A DNA stretch of 64,000 nt. Origin: Plectrocnemia conspersa. Its lineage: Eukaryota > Arthropoda > Insecta > Trichoptera > Polycentropodidae. The stretch's first letter is position 1; each line of letters begins with the position of its first letter. The stretch lies in the NCBI GenBank assembly GCA_009617715.1, contig VTFK01000503.1:62001-126000 (forward strand), written 5' to 3'. The translations under genes and the position numbers were made by a program. The notes beneath the pieces were generated by a model. That model was given only the letters and a program-made list of their open reading frames with translations. It did not search any database and had not been told where the DNA came from. This document shows positions 1-10,460 of the stretch, in pieces.

Positions 1-1551
1 AATAGTTTTCCTGATGTCTATAAGCGATTGTCTATCAAACGATATAAATAACATTTGCACGTTGATGAATGACGAATGATGGCGTTTAATGCGAATTTTC
101 CAATGGAACAAAGAATTGTACACAAATTTACAATAAAACATTTTCCTACAGGTACATTATATTCACGTTTTACTATTACTCATGCCTACGTAAAAGTTTA
201 ATTGGATTTCTAATCGAAACTGTAAGTTATACGTCAAAGCGAACTTCTATGAAAAATCGTCACCAAATCACGGCAAAGTATCAAATCGGTCGATCGTGCT
301 AATTCGGTTTCGAAGTTTGAATCGTGCCCAAACATGACAAAGACGTAAAATTTTCCAAAGATCTTCGTCACGCTCTCGAATAGGTGCGTCAACCTCGGAA
401 TCACGCCAAGCCCCTGAGCTGGCAGTGATGATGATGCAACTGTGAAAGTATCTACACAGCATATTTTGAAAAAAATCGAGGACGTGAAAAATAATTCGTC
501 GGAGTTGGCTGAGAGTTCATTTTCATTTTTGCTAAATTAAATGCAACAGAAAATTAAGCTAGACGTAACGGCTGGGCTTTGTCTGAAAGTTCGTTGTTTG
601 TAATATGTTTTTTACAGCGCTATATATCTCCGCATTGGGATATGTATTTATTTAAAAAGTTTATATGTTATTATTTTTTAACTAAACCGCATACTAGAGT
701 CATCTCGTAAGAGTTGAATTAAGTAAAATAAAATAACATTTGGTTTGAAACTTGGATGAACTAATATTTTATTATTTAAAAATTATCTTGCTAAATAGTT
801 TATAAGAAAAACGATAGATGGTCATAATTTTGACTGAATTTCCAAGTAAGTAAGATAAATATCTCGAAAATAAATTAATTTGAATAAAGCGTTGTTTGCG
901 TGGGAAGTAATTCTCACTTCTCTCTCTATTCTCTGGTGATGAACTGATTTATGTATGCAAAGATAGTAATACATACTTGTAGTTCTGGAGTTTCTATTTT
1001 TCATAAAATATGATATATTGTTATATATGAGGGCTTTTCAGGTCATGATAACTGCTGAATTTCAAACATATCAACATTAAACTTATCATAAATATAAACC
1101 TTGTATATAACTCGGCTGAGTTTCTTAGCTAGTGTGAGCTGCTATCTTGTTTAAAAACGGTGGTTATTCAAAATATTAAAAAATCGTAACTCTGTCAAAA
1201 CAATCAAGAGAAAAATAAGAAGGGCAAAACGATCTATATTTGAATTTTTACATTTCTTTGCCATTTTTGTGGGATTTAACGGAATATTGATAACTGCCGT
1301 AGATTTAATCATATTAATTATTATTTATTTAACTATTATAGCTAATTTTTACACTAAACATACATATAATACATGATGTAAACATAAACTTAATTTTAAT
1401 ATTTAATTGCACTAAAAAAAAAGTTATTATCACTATTGAATATGTATGAAGAGATCAAGGTATATGTATGTATATATTATTATTAATAATAAATGTCATT
1501 TAAATTTAGAATTTACTTTAAAGTTTAAACAAAATATAAATTTAACTTTTC
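1..1551. other. AT-rich flank without a recognisable gene
   Basis: No family-like protein, RNA gene or repeat boundary could be recognised. A less AT-rich patch at about 230-460 holds a 64-codon minus-strand ORF (268-462) with no splice context or similarity that I recognise. The rest, from about 600, is very AT-rich with dense stops in all frames. Confidence 0.5.
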
Positions 1552-1678
1552 TTGCTTTTATCTTCGACAATCTTCCAAGTTGAACTCATATGCCATCTCA
1601 GCTTCAATACAATTGAAAGCCAATCAGATAAAATTGATCTTTCTTTGGCCATTTTTCAACAGCGAGGTAATTCTTCAA

Positions 1679-1811
1679 TGGTTTACAGTAGTCGATGTAA
1701 AATATGGTTTACAGTATCGAAGGAAATATGCATGTTTTTTAGGCTCTTGTCAATTGAAAAGTAATTAAAATGTATCGCAATTGTGTTATCCGCACCTGAT
1801 GGTTTACAGTA
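1679..1811 (+). repeat. Three copies of TGGTTTACAGTA beside piggyBac remnant
   Basis: The 12-mer TGGTTTACAGTA occurs exactly at 1679-1690, 1705-1716 and 1800-1811. All copies point the same way, just beyond the 3' end of the minus-strand piggyBac-like gene. Clusters of short repeats near element ends often serve as transposase-binding sites, so these may be subterminal repeats of that element. That role is inference. No TTAA-bounded terminus was fixed on this side. Confidence 0.5.
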
Positions 1812-1983
1812 TTTTTTGTTTAAATTTTATGACCCGGGCCATTTCCGCTCGCCTTTATTAATTAATATATTTAAAATTGTCACTCACCAGAAACAATCGC
1901 CTCATATTTTTGTAATTAACACAAAATTTAGCTATAAACACTAATTTTAATTTGAAATTTGTTTATATTTAGAGCACAAAATA

Positions 1984-3495
1984 CTAATATTTATTTTTTA
2001 AATGATATGTTGAGAAACACTCCCCGATGTGCAAAGAAACTAGAGATTCTTTGTTGTTTGTTTCTTTTCGAAGTTTGTGTGCAGTACAAACTTTACACTT
2101 TCTTCTCAGGCGTTTGTTTGAAATTAAAATCCTCACGATCTGATGATGTTTTATACTTCCAGAAAGCCTTTGTAGTGATATAGAAGTTCTTGACGTAGAA
2201 GGCATACCAAAAGGTGTTGAAGGAGGAGGAGTAGACATTGAAGAAACAACAGAAGATCTTGATGGAGCAGCAGGACATATAGAATTGGTTTCGTTATCTG
2301 GGATTTGAAACTATATATAAAGTAAACGCATTAAAAATCGCACAGTTAAATAAATAAAGGGCGACCCTTTTCTACCACTTTTTTGATTTCCTAAATATGG
2401 GATAGTAGGAAAGAAATCTGCACGATCTACTCCATTCATACATTTATTATATTCTACGATACAAATAGGTTTCCTTATTTTTTCAGGTTTCTACTATATC
2501 AGAATTATGTATAGTAGATATCATTCGTATATCCCTTTTTTTGACCGTTTTCCAAAGCTGTAATATCCCTTCTTCGCTTAAACTTACTTTCGAATATGCG
2601 TAACTTGGCCATTTTCAGAATATCCGGAAGCCCCCCCGATTAGCCCTTATAGTCCTGCAGACTCTTACATTTTTGGCAATTTCAACGCTGTTATAAAAAT
2701 TGTCCATATATAAATTATGTCATTTTCCCATAGCGTCTGCCATAAGGCTCGATATGCTGTTTAGTAACGGAGTTGTAATTCCTGAATATATTTTAAAATT
2801 GGATATATATCCTGAATCAGATTCACAGAGCATTATTGTAAGAATTCCGTATTTTGTAATTTTGCTAGGATTATATACTCTACAATTTAATCTTCCACGC
2901 CATGGGATCATTCCCTCGTCTAATGAAAGATTTTGTTTGGGTGTATAAAGTTCTTTGAAACGTTCGAAAACTAATGTATAATTTTCTGCACTGTAAATAG
3001 CCGATCTGCATTATCAGGGATGTAAATGTAAATTTCGGAGAAATTGAATGAATCTGTTCCTTGGCATGGTCATCGAAAATATTGGCGTTACTCCGAAATT
3101 GATACATTCTCTCACTTTTAGGCTTTTTTTTCAGGCTTATTTAAGTGTAAATTTTGTGCGTAGAATCTGTTTGTTTCCTTTGCAATTGTGTGGAATAAAT
3201 CGTCTCTAATATTTTTTTCCGCAAATCCTTTCGGTCCCATATTATAATATAATATATTCCCGATAATCCTTCTGGGTGGATCATTGTCATTCCAATCAAG
3301 GGTAATATCCTCGCCTTCTTCTGAATCCTCAAAATCACTCGAGCGTCATGACATGTGGACGATCCCTCAATTGACCAAAAGGGTCTTGGTCACTATTACT
3401 TGAATTCCAAGTATCCTTATTGTCAGTAGGAACATCTGACATAGAATTTGCATACCCTTCCTCTAAAAACAAGTTATCTCTAGTGTCATCCATTA
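1984..3495 (-). mobile_element. Degenerate piggyBac-like transposase gene
   Basis: Conceptual translation of the minus strand, with several frameshifts and stops, gives the order of blocks of a piggyBac (PGBD) transposase. An acidic N-terminal start lies near 3494. Next comes LSLDEGMIPWRGRLN (about 2890-2935), carrying the first catalytic Asp, then KYGILTIMLCESDSGY. MDNFYNSVEIAK (about 2675-2710) carries the second Asp, and EYNKCMNGVDRAD (about 2425-2465) the third. Near 1990-2110 a tail with KCKVCTAHKLRKET and ECFSTYH resembles the C-terminal Cys/His domain. All three Asp of the DDD triad are therefore visible, but in different reading frames, so the gene is dead. Terminal inverted repeats and the TTAA target duplication were not located. 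Confidence 0.85.
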
Positions 3496-3924
3496 TAAAA
3501 TTTAAAGGCTTAATATAAGCCTAAGTAATCCCGAGCATTTATTCTAATTATGTCCAAACTAGCTGTAGTACCGAAGTTAGCGAGTGTGCGAATACCGGAC
3601 TCACAACTTTTTGGGTTTTTAATAGTATTTTTGCTTCGTTCTGATTTTTTAAAATCTATTTTTAAATTTAATGGTTCAAATGAGACATTCATATTTAGGA
3701 GTTTCAACGATAGTAAAAATGGTTCAATCTATAAAGAAATACTTAACATTTTTAATTCATTTGAAAATAGGTTTACTGCTTAACTAAATATTTCCAGAGA
3801 AAAACCTTTTATATTATTTAAAGTAATATTTCAAACTTAGATATTAATGATAAAACTGAATATTATATATAATTTATATTTAGGTTTAAAACTTGGCTAG
3901 ATAATAATAAAATTAAACAGTGTA
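3496..3924. other. AT-rich spacer between piggyBac and MITE
   Basis: A 77-codon ORF at 3550-3783 (+) and an overlapping 65-codon ORF on the other strand look like chance or element-derived open frames. The missing 5' end of the piggyBac element is expected here, but no clear terminus was found. Confidence 0.4.
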
Positions 3925-4621
3925 CAGTGAAATCTCAGTATAGCGAAGCTCATTACCAATGAATAAATTTCGTATTCAGTGGCGTAGCTAGGATATGTGC
4001 CGCCCGGGGCATTCCTTAAAATTGCCGCCCCCCCCCCATATCTTTTTTTGCAGGGTCATAAAATCAGCATTTCTTAAAATATTTTTTTGATTATTGTTAA
4101 GCTCTTGCTATTCGTAGATTTACATACATTTTAGTTTATTCAGGGTTTAGAACCATACTAGATGATTCCATCGCGAATATGCCGCCCCCAAGCGAGTGCC
4201 GCCTGGGGCGGCCCGCCCCCTCCGCCCCCCCATAGCTACGCCACTGTTCGTATTACTGAAAATTCGTTATATTGAATGTAAGGAAGATGATATAGCAAAC
4301 AGCAGCAAAATAACATCATAAGATTGACAGATCGTTTTTTGTCCACTTTAAAGGATAATAAACACAAGGGTCGGCGAAACACTTTGAACGTCGCTTGTGA
4401 ACACATCCGGTACACGCCAAGTCATAGACGAACTGAATTCGGAGAAATATTGTGTCAAGTTGTAACGTCATTCTTAAATTCGGATTAAAATATTCCGTTA
4501 TACTGAAATCAACCAAATTACAATGAAAGCATTTTGTTTGACAGTTTATTGGGGATAGATTGAAAATTCGTTATACTGGGAATTTCGGTATTTCGGTATT
4601 CGTTACAAAGAGATTTCACTG
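3925..4621. mobile_element. pogo/Tigger-like MITE with TA target duplication
   Basis: The left end CAGTGAAATCTC (3925) and right end GAGATTTCACTG (ending 4621) are inverted. They are flanked by TA at 3923-3924 and 4622-4623. Inside are several copies of CGTTATACTG- and TATAACGAA-like words. CAGTNAAAYCTC termini with TA duplications are typical of pogo/Tigger elements of the Tc1/mariner superfamily. No transposase frame is present. The element is interrupted by a hAT MITE at 3977-4246; without it and its 8-bp duplication the original is about 419 bp. A second, reverse-oriented copy lies at 57699-58088. Confidence 0.8.
3977..4246. mobile_element. hAT-type MITE nested in the pogo-like MITE
   Basis: A 270-bp element begins CAGTGGCGTAGCTAGG and ends with the inverted TAGCTACGCCACTG. 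It is flanked by perfect 8-bp direct repeats TTCGTATT at 3969-3976 and 4247-4254. An 8-bp duplication is the hAT signature. It has C-rich homopolymer stretches near both ends and no coding capacity. The duplication shows that it jumped into the pogo-like MITE after that element had landed. A truncated copy in opposite orientation lies at 38260-38482. Confidence 0.9.
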
Positions 4622-4623
4622 TA

Positions 4624-5800
4624 TTATCTTTTAAAATTGGTTTGCAACTTTACTAAATATTAATAAAACAAAATAATACCAAAATGTTTTGAACATAAAA
4701 AATATTATTGAAACGTAACATATTGTATCATTGTAAAGTAGGTTTTCAATTTAAATAAATAATAAAAATAAATAGCATCGGTTACACATCCGCGCAAAAA
4801 TATTACTGATATTTAAAAATATTTTGTTACACCTTATTGACGCTACAACACAATTGATCACCTATAGTTGATACAATGTAAGCGATTATAAGTCATTGAT
4901 TGTGTTTTAACGTATTTTAGATGTTTGAGGGCTCGTTTTAACGCTGCATATAACACAATTTTATCATAAATTTAAATTATAGTATTACGAAAGTTTCTTG
5001 GGGTCACCATAAATTACTTTAAAATTAAAAAAGTTGTTTATATGTTTTATGTGTATAAATATGAAAGTCAGTTTTCAATTACATTTACTATTTAGAAAGA
5101 AACAATAAACTAAAATATCTAGCACCTAATCTGTTACTTTAGATGTTTAGACCAAAAGTGCGCTTTAAAAATATTAATAATTTTGAGAACTAAGTCCATT
5201 TTTATTAAAAAATATTTTGATTTTTATATTTTTTTAACTAAATGTTTTTTCTGCGCAGCATTATATATTTTAATAATTAATAAGTGCAAAAAGTTTTCAC
5301 TTTATTTAAAATTAATATTAAACTAAGCATATTTAAAATCTACAATAAATTAAGCATATTTAAAATTCATAAAAAAATATTTTGAATAAATCTTGAAATT
5401 TTTTTCTGAATATAATTTTATAATTAAGTAAGAGGGATTTTTGCAACACTATGAGTTTAGTAGTTGGTTGGTAATGAATAGTACTTATTTTGAAACTTTG
5501 CCCCTTTTTGTTGAATATGTTTTTTCAAGCGAAATTTTAAAAATTCTCTAAAAACTATAATTTTAAAGTGCTAACGTTCGCCAAAATTTAAGTACATTTT
5601 TTTCTGTATAGAGAAACTTATAAAATCTACATTATTTATATTATATTTTAAATTCCGTATAAACTTAGCATATTTAAAAAAATATTTTATTTAGAATTTG
5701 ATGATTTTTATATATATTTTTATAAGTGTTTTACAAATTAAATCGATAAAATCAATTTTATATTTCGTTCTCAAACGCGCCAAAAACAGGGGATTTCCCT
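4624..5800. other. AT-rich DNA, nothing recognised
   Basis: Very AT-rich sequence with dense stop codons on both strands. No inverted repeats of note, no RNA gene and no conserved protein block were seen. Confidence 0.5.
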
Positions 5801-6500
5801 TTCAAATTTGCTTACATGTGACAGTTCTACTGTCATCTGGCAAGCGCTCGACGCACGTAGCTTTGTGCGATTAAATAAACAGTGAAATATGTTATAATCA
5901 CGGCGTTTTTCTTACATAGTGCCAATTGAAGTTGATTCAAAGGGATGTAGCATTGGAAGTATAGACATAATCAAAACTATATATTATGAGTGTGCCAGTA
6001 AGTGCTTAGTTATATGAATAATATATGGTTTATTTTAACAAAATTACTATTGACTTTCTAGGATCAAATATTAAAAGACAAACAGCGGTGATTTGGCAAT
6101 TAAAGGTATACATATCAATGTTAATTAAACATATTACAATGTTAGTAATAATGAAAAATCTCGTATTAGTGTAAACAAAAAGTTACATTTTACCCACTAT
6201 ATAGAATCGTTTACAGTTAATTTTCAGAAGGAATGATAGATCTAATAACATTTACTTATGGCAAGCAATTAAAATATGACATATTGCTACAATTTTGAAA
6301 AAGATGAAGAGATGCCAATCTACGTGTTTAATACTTAAATTTAATTTATGGATTATATTATAGTAATAATGTGTTAAATGTTTAACTTTTGATAATAATC
6401 TTATTTTTTTAAATTATTTTTCAGAAGCAATGATGGAACAATTTGATGACCTATATGGCTACAACGTAGAATTGGTATTTATAAACATAGAGTGTGTCTT
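5800..6500 (+). other. Possible promoter and small spliced exons, uncertain
   Basis: A less AT-rich patch at 5770-5900 with the 7-bp-arm palindrome TGACAGT-TCT-ACTGTCA leads to an ATG at 5985. This reads ATGAGTGTGCCA and runs straight into a donor-like GTAAGTGC. Acceptor-like CTAG|GATCAAAT (about 6061) follows, and two TTTTCAG|AAG acceptors at about 6227 and 6423 precede look-alike AAGNAATGAT sequences. A chain MSVP-DQILKDKQ-R-RNDRSNN can be assembled without a stop, but it is short and matches no family that I know. It could be a small gene, a decayed gene or chance. Confidence 0.2.
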
Positions 6501-6807
6501 CTCATGTTGAAGTCACTGTTAGCAAGTATTATCTTTTTATAAAGAACATACTACATAAGTTTGATGTAACTGAATATCTTTAATTTGGCTATTCCTAAAG
6601 AAGAACGATGGCACAGAGCAAAAATTGACTAAAAACCATGATGTATACATACATATTTTGCCACATCGGAATTAAAAATAAGCCACTCTTAGATATTTTG
6701 GTTATCGATTATTCCAGGTATGCAATCACATATTTATAATCATTGTAAAATGTCGTATATTAGATAACATCCAAGAAACTACATACACATATGTATATTG
6801 TGAGTCG

Positions 6808-7035
6808 TCACTCGGAACGGAACGATCTAAATGAATTTTTTTGCTGCAATAATGGTTTTAATTTATTCTGTTGTAACCAAGCTTCTCTAGCTAAATAACC
6901 GACTGCATCACAATCATTGTCAAGCGATCGTCGTAAAAGATAGTATCCCCAAATATCAATAGATAAAGACTCACTTTTCAGCATCGGAGTCCGTTGACGG
7001 GAACTCAAAATTTGAAGATTTCATTACGAAGACTG
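6808..7035 (-). other. Orphan minus-strand ORF and exon-like segment
   Basis: Two overlapping minus-strand readings exist. One starts at an ATG near 7024 and reads MKSSNFEFPSTDSDAE directly into a consensus GTGAGT donor near 6980. The other is a 66-codon ORF running through that donor and ending in a stop at 6808; it contains YLAREAWLQQNKLKPLL and looks less random than its AT-rich surroundings. I do not recognise either protein. Possibilities are the first coding exon of a small gene, a retrocopy scrap, or chance. Confidence 0.2.
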
Positions 7036-7834
7036 TTTTAATGATTGTTTATCTAGTTTAATCAATGTATTCTTCCAATCCTCAACACATTATGTATATA
7101 TTGAGGTTAAGATAGTTATAGCACACTTAGTTAATTTGCAATCTGATTATATTATATAAAATTATTATTGCGTAGCAAAATTTTATTTATAAATAATAAT
7201 TATTTAAAACTGTTGTCACGTTGATGTCGGCCATTTTGTTTTATATTTAAATGCTTGTTTTTCATTGGCCGAAACAACCGAATGCATTACCTGAGCAAAT
7301 TCAATTTTTATTTTTATTAATATAATTAAATATATTTCCTTTGTTTACATGTATATATTATATAGCGTTCATACAAAGCGATACGATTTACAGAGTTGAG
7401 AATTGATTTTAGTTTAAAACCGTTAAATATTTATTATAGTCGCTTTATAATGCACAATAATTAAAAACATTTAAAGTAATATTATTATAAAAAATATGAA
7501 CGAAAACACTTTTTCGAGAAAAATGTAACGAAACAGTTCTTGCTAAACTACCGATTTTTAAAAATATTTCTAAATGCATCCACAGACAAGACGAAGGTTA
7601 TGCTTCATGGATAATAAACCATAAGGATTAAAAATACAAAATGTCATGCACCTCAGATGGCAAAAAATATATTTTTTATCAAAGCTTGACAATTTGTCTA
7701 TTTTTAAAATATCTATCTCTAATTGGAATTATTTTAATGCAAGTTGGTTTGTTTATTTTTAGGATATCTATCTCTAAGTCGATTTATTTTAATGAGAGAG
7801 TGACACGAAGGTCACCTTTGTAGTAATGTTGACC
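7036..7834. other. AT-rich spacer, nothing recognised
   Basis: AT-rich DNA with no gene, RNA or repeat boundary that I can support. A short imperfect direct repeat of ATATCTATCTCTAA occurs near 7710-7775. Confidence 0.5.
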
Positions 7835-7842
7835 ATCTAAAA

Positions 7843-8453
7843 CAGTGATTCCCAAAGTGGTCTATATCGACCCCCAGGGGTCTATGATAACCTGCAAGGG
7901 AAAATAGTCAGCGAAAAAAAATTTGGGGGTCCATGAAATAAAAATGAAGGTCCACTGAAGTGGATCTCAACAATCACTGATAGTACCTATCTACTTACAT
8001 TATAATCTTATAAAATAAAGACATATACAATATTTATAAAAAGTACCTATGTAAAAAAAAATATTATATATGTTTATAAAATTTTAAAATAGGATGCAGG
8101 CATTCGCTTTGTGGTCGCAATACATTTTGAACTTGTAAAAACCTGCACATAATGATATACCACCGTGATTCTCAAAAATGGTCTATATCGACCCCTAGGG
8201 GTCGACGACGACCTACAAAGGAGTCCATGTCAGTGAAAAATAAAATGTAAATTTGCTTTTATTTCAATGAATGGAATAATCCACATACACAGATAGTAGA
8301 AATCTTTCAAAGTGAGTAGTACGATACCAGCTGTCAAAACACATTTGAAGTTGATGAATTTGCAAAAAAATCAATATCAACAAGCAGAGGGTCTACCCAA
8401 AACCGAAAAACATGGCAAGTGGTCTACGAGACAAAAAAGTTTAGGGACCTCTG
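7843..8453. mobile_element. Non-autonomous hAT-type element with perfect 8-bp TSD
   Basis: The 611-bp element starts CAGTGATTCCCAAAGTGG and ends GTTTAGGGACCTCTG, imperfect inverted termini of hAT type. It is flanked by exact 8-bp duplications ATCTAAAA at 7835-7842 and 8454-8461. A sequence like the left end (GTGATTCTCAAAAATGGTCTATATCGACCCC) recurs inside at about 8165-8200 in the same direction, so the element may be a dimer or one copy inserted in another. No transposase is encoded. It lies about 300 bp upstream of the GC-rich leader of the FOG-like gene. Confidence 0.85.
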
Positions 8454-8461
8454 ATCTAAAA

Positions 8462-8739
8462 GTATAATGTCGATGATTTTAAGTTTATTTATATGAAAAA
8501 TATTATTTAAATCCAATTTATATGTGCCAAATTTACGAACTTTTCAAATGACGTTCTTCCATCTTCCATATGTGAATGTATATTGCCATATCCTGAAGAA
8601 ACATACATAATACATATTTTTGATAATGAAATCCAAATTATATCTCTGTGCCCACCCGAAGTAATTGCGTAAGGCAATTATTAGAAGAAAAGGACGAGGA
8701 TGGTGGGTAAGCAGCTCTCATTAGAAGACTGTGAAAATT
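8462..8739. other. AT-rich proximal upstream region
   Basis: A transition zone between the hAT element and the GC-rich leader. No TATA box can be assigned with confidence, and no coding frame fits a known protein. Confidence 0.4.
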
Positions 8740-9177
8740 AGCGGTACACCACTCCTCCGAGGGCCGCTGCATCCAAGCCATCCGTCGCGGCTCAGGCCCA
8801 GGCCCAGGCCCATCGTGCATCGTGCATCTGTTGCGGCCGTCCCCCGTCGGGCAATTGGCCGGCGCTCGCCCCGCCCGTGCCAGTCACCCAACAGACGCTG
8901 TGGGGGATACACGCTTTCGCCGTCGCGCCGCGGCCGCCACGTGACATCGACACTCGACAACACCGCGAATTCCGAACCGAACTCCGAACCGAAACTGATT
9001 CCGATTTTGTTTTTATTTTCGTTGCTCGAGTGTCGGTCGTCGCCAGTGTTGTGTTTCTGTTGTTGTTTTGTTCGGCCACCTCGGGCGGAGTCGCGCTCGG
9101 AAGTCAGGGTGCGGGGCGCAGCCGGGGCCCGCGGGGACGCGCGGGCTCGGCCCTCGCCCCCGCAGCGCAACATAGAC
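8740..9177 (+). promoter_or_regulatory. GC/CpG-rich promoter and 5' leader of the FOG-like gene
   Basis: This abrupt island of high GC and many CpGs in otherwise AT-rich DNA ends at the ATG of the FOG-like exon. It holds a CACGTG E-box (8938-8943), a 12-bp tandem TCCGAACCGAAC/A (8971-8994), and short direct repeats of CAGGCC and CATCGTG near 8790-8830. Such islands mark the promoter and 5'UTR of developmental genes in many insects. The transcription start was not located; no unambiguous initiator, DPE or TATA was seen. The frame stays open upstream of the ATG back to 8731. The conserved motif is normally at the extreme N-terminus, so this part is treated as untranslated. Confidence 0.65.
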
Positions 9178-9217
9178 ATGTCGAGGAGGAAGCAGAGCAA
9201 CCCCAAGCCTTTAAAAC
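9178..9217 (+). CDS. ush: First coding exon of a FOG-family zinc-finger cofactor
   Basis: The exon encodes MSRRKQSNPKPLK plus the first base (C) of a further codon. In FOG, SALL, BCL11 and ZNF423/521 proteins, the N-terminal MSRRKQxxP peptide binds RBBP4 and recruits the NuRD corepressor in the nucleus. SNP at positions 7-9 and the following K-R match the FOG group (u-shaped, ZFPM1/2), which binds GATA factors through zinc fingers in later exons. SALL, BCL11 and ZNF423/521 usually have AKP, GKP or ARP at these positions. The start is the only ATG that puts the motif at the N-terminus; G is at -3. The exon breaks in phase 1 at GTGAGT, as expected for a split Arg codon (CGN). The zinc-finger exons are not visible in the window, so the identity as u-shaped is inferred; the motif itself is seen directly. 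Confidence 0.72.
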
Positions 9218-9223
9218 GTGAGT
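9218..9223 (+). other. Consensus 5' splice site GTGAGT
   Basis: AAAAC|GTGAGT directly follows the FOG-like coding exon. Read-through would end in a TAA two codons later, which supports real splicing. The phase is 1. Confidence 0.8.
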
Positions 9224-9649
9224 AAACGCGGACTTTTCGCATGTAAACAAATACCGACGTGGCGCCAGATTCGAAACTTTTCGAGCTCGTTTTCGGCAAA
9301 AACCATTTACCTGCTTATTTATTCCTGTTTTATTATCGTTATCATTGTTAGTATAAATATTACAAATTATTTCTTTTTATTCATTTCATTTGTTTTGTAA
9401 CGGTCTAACATTGACTTTTGAACCAAACGTTAAATATTTTGTTCGCTTTAAACATTTATATATACCATAAGAGCATTCGATAAAACAAGTCGTATTCTCT
9501 TATAATATTGTATATTACAAATTTGTTTTTCACGTGCGTTTAATATAGTTTTAATCTATATGGTATTACTATTAAGCATGTTCTTACTATATATTATATT
9601 TTTACCTAATTTTTCGACAGGTAAATTATCTACGATTATACTATAACGC

Positions 9650-9850
9650 TATTAGTTACTAGTCATTTGACGAACAATTTAATTTTCAAGTCCATTAACT
9701 ACTTGATGGAGATTTGTGTAGGACCATTGAATGCACTTGTCGATCCCTTATAAATTTCGTAAATAGTAAAGGACATAAAACCGAACCTTGAGGAACGCTA
9801 GCATCTAAAGATCTGGTCTTTGCTAAGAATTTCTTATCAACTCTTCTTTT
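9650..9850 (-). mobile_element. Non-LTR reverse transcriptase scrap
   Basis: On the minus strand, 9805 down to about 9740 reads DASVPQGSVLCPLLFTKFIRD. This is the conserved (S)GVPQGSVLGPLLFxxFIND block of jockey/CR1-type LINE reverse transcriptases. Frameshifts and stops follow, and the catalytic YADD block was not found. It is a short fossil inside the intron, antisense to the host gene. Confidence 0.7.
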
Positions 9851-9979
9851 AAAAATAAATATCTATAGGTATATTTTATCTGTACATTATTTATACATAT
9901 TATTATATATAAAATTCAATTTATTCATTATGATTATTAGTAGGGAATATAATTTGAATCTTGCGGATCCCTAAACGAC

Positions 9980-10460
9980 ATATCTGCTTAACTGGAGGCT
10001 AATCTTTTTGTTTTCAATTATTTTTTGATTTATCAATTAGATACTATTGTTTCAAATACCATTTTAGATCGAGGAGCATTGCAGTAATCATAATATTTTT
10101 ATCGAATGCAATCTGTAATAGAATCCAGTCTTCATTTATAATTAATAGAATATTTGCATTAAAACTATCAGCAAAATACGGTGTTATAAAGAAATGTAAA
10201 ATTAAAAAAAAATAAGATATGATATTGTATCTATTATATATACAGATTTAAGTATACTTTCTTTACTAAAATTCAACTTGTACATTATAGTTTAAATTAT
10301 ACGGTACACTAAACCAAATATCTGCTTAACTGGAGGCTAATCTTTTTGTTTTCGATTACGCAAATTACATTTAATAAGAATTTCCACTCACACCAATATT
10401 TTTTGATTTATCAATTAAATTATTATTGTTTCAAATACCATTTTAGATCGAAGAACATTT
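9980..10460 (+). repeat. Local direct duplication, two diverged copies
   Basis: A block beginning ATATCTGCTTAACTGGAGG and ending near CCATTTTAGATCGA occurs at about 9980-10080 and again at about 10318-10460 in the same orientation. The second copy carries roughly 40 extra bases after TTTTGTTTTCGATTA. The copies are otherwise close. It is either a local segmental duplication or two copies of an unnamed repeat. Confidence 0.65.

Noticed and set aside
2700..2948. 82-codon plus-strand ORF
   Set aside because: It is the antisense shadow of the piggyBac-like transposase.
8731..9177. N-terminal extension of the FOG-like protein from an upstream in-frame ATG
   Set aside because: The frame is open, but MSRRKQ acts at the extreme N-terminus in all known families. 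The upstream residues are low-complexity Arg/Pro/Ser from GC-rich leader DNA.
8721..9299. 192-codon minus-strand ORF across the promoter island
   Set aside because: It lies antisense to the FOG-like exon in GC-rich DNA where stops are rare. It has no domain, and other frames on both strands are equally open.
9601..9626. Zero-length exon at TTTTTCGACAG|GTAAAT
   Set aside because: It is only 400 bp from the donor, the donor half is weaker and the pyrimidine tract is interrupted. It is less convincing than 54860.
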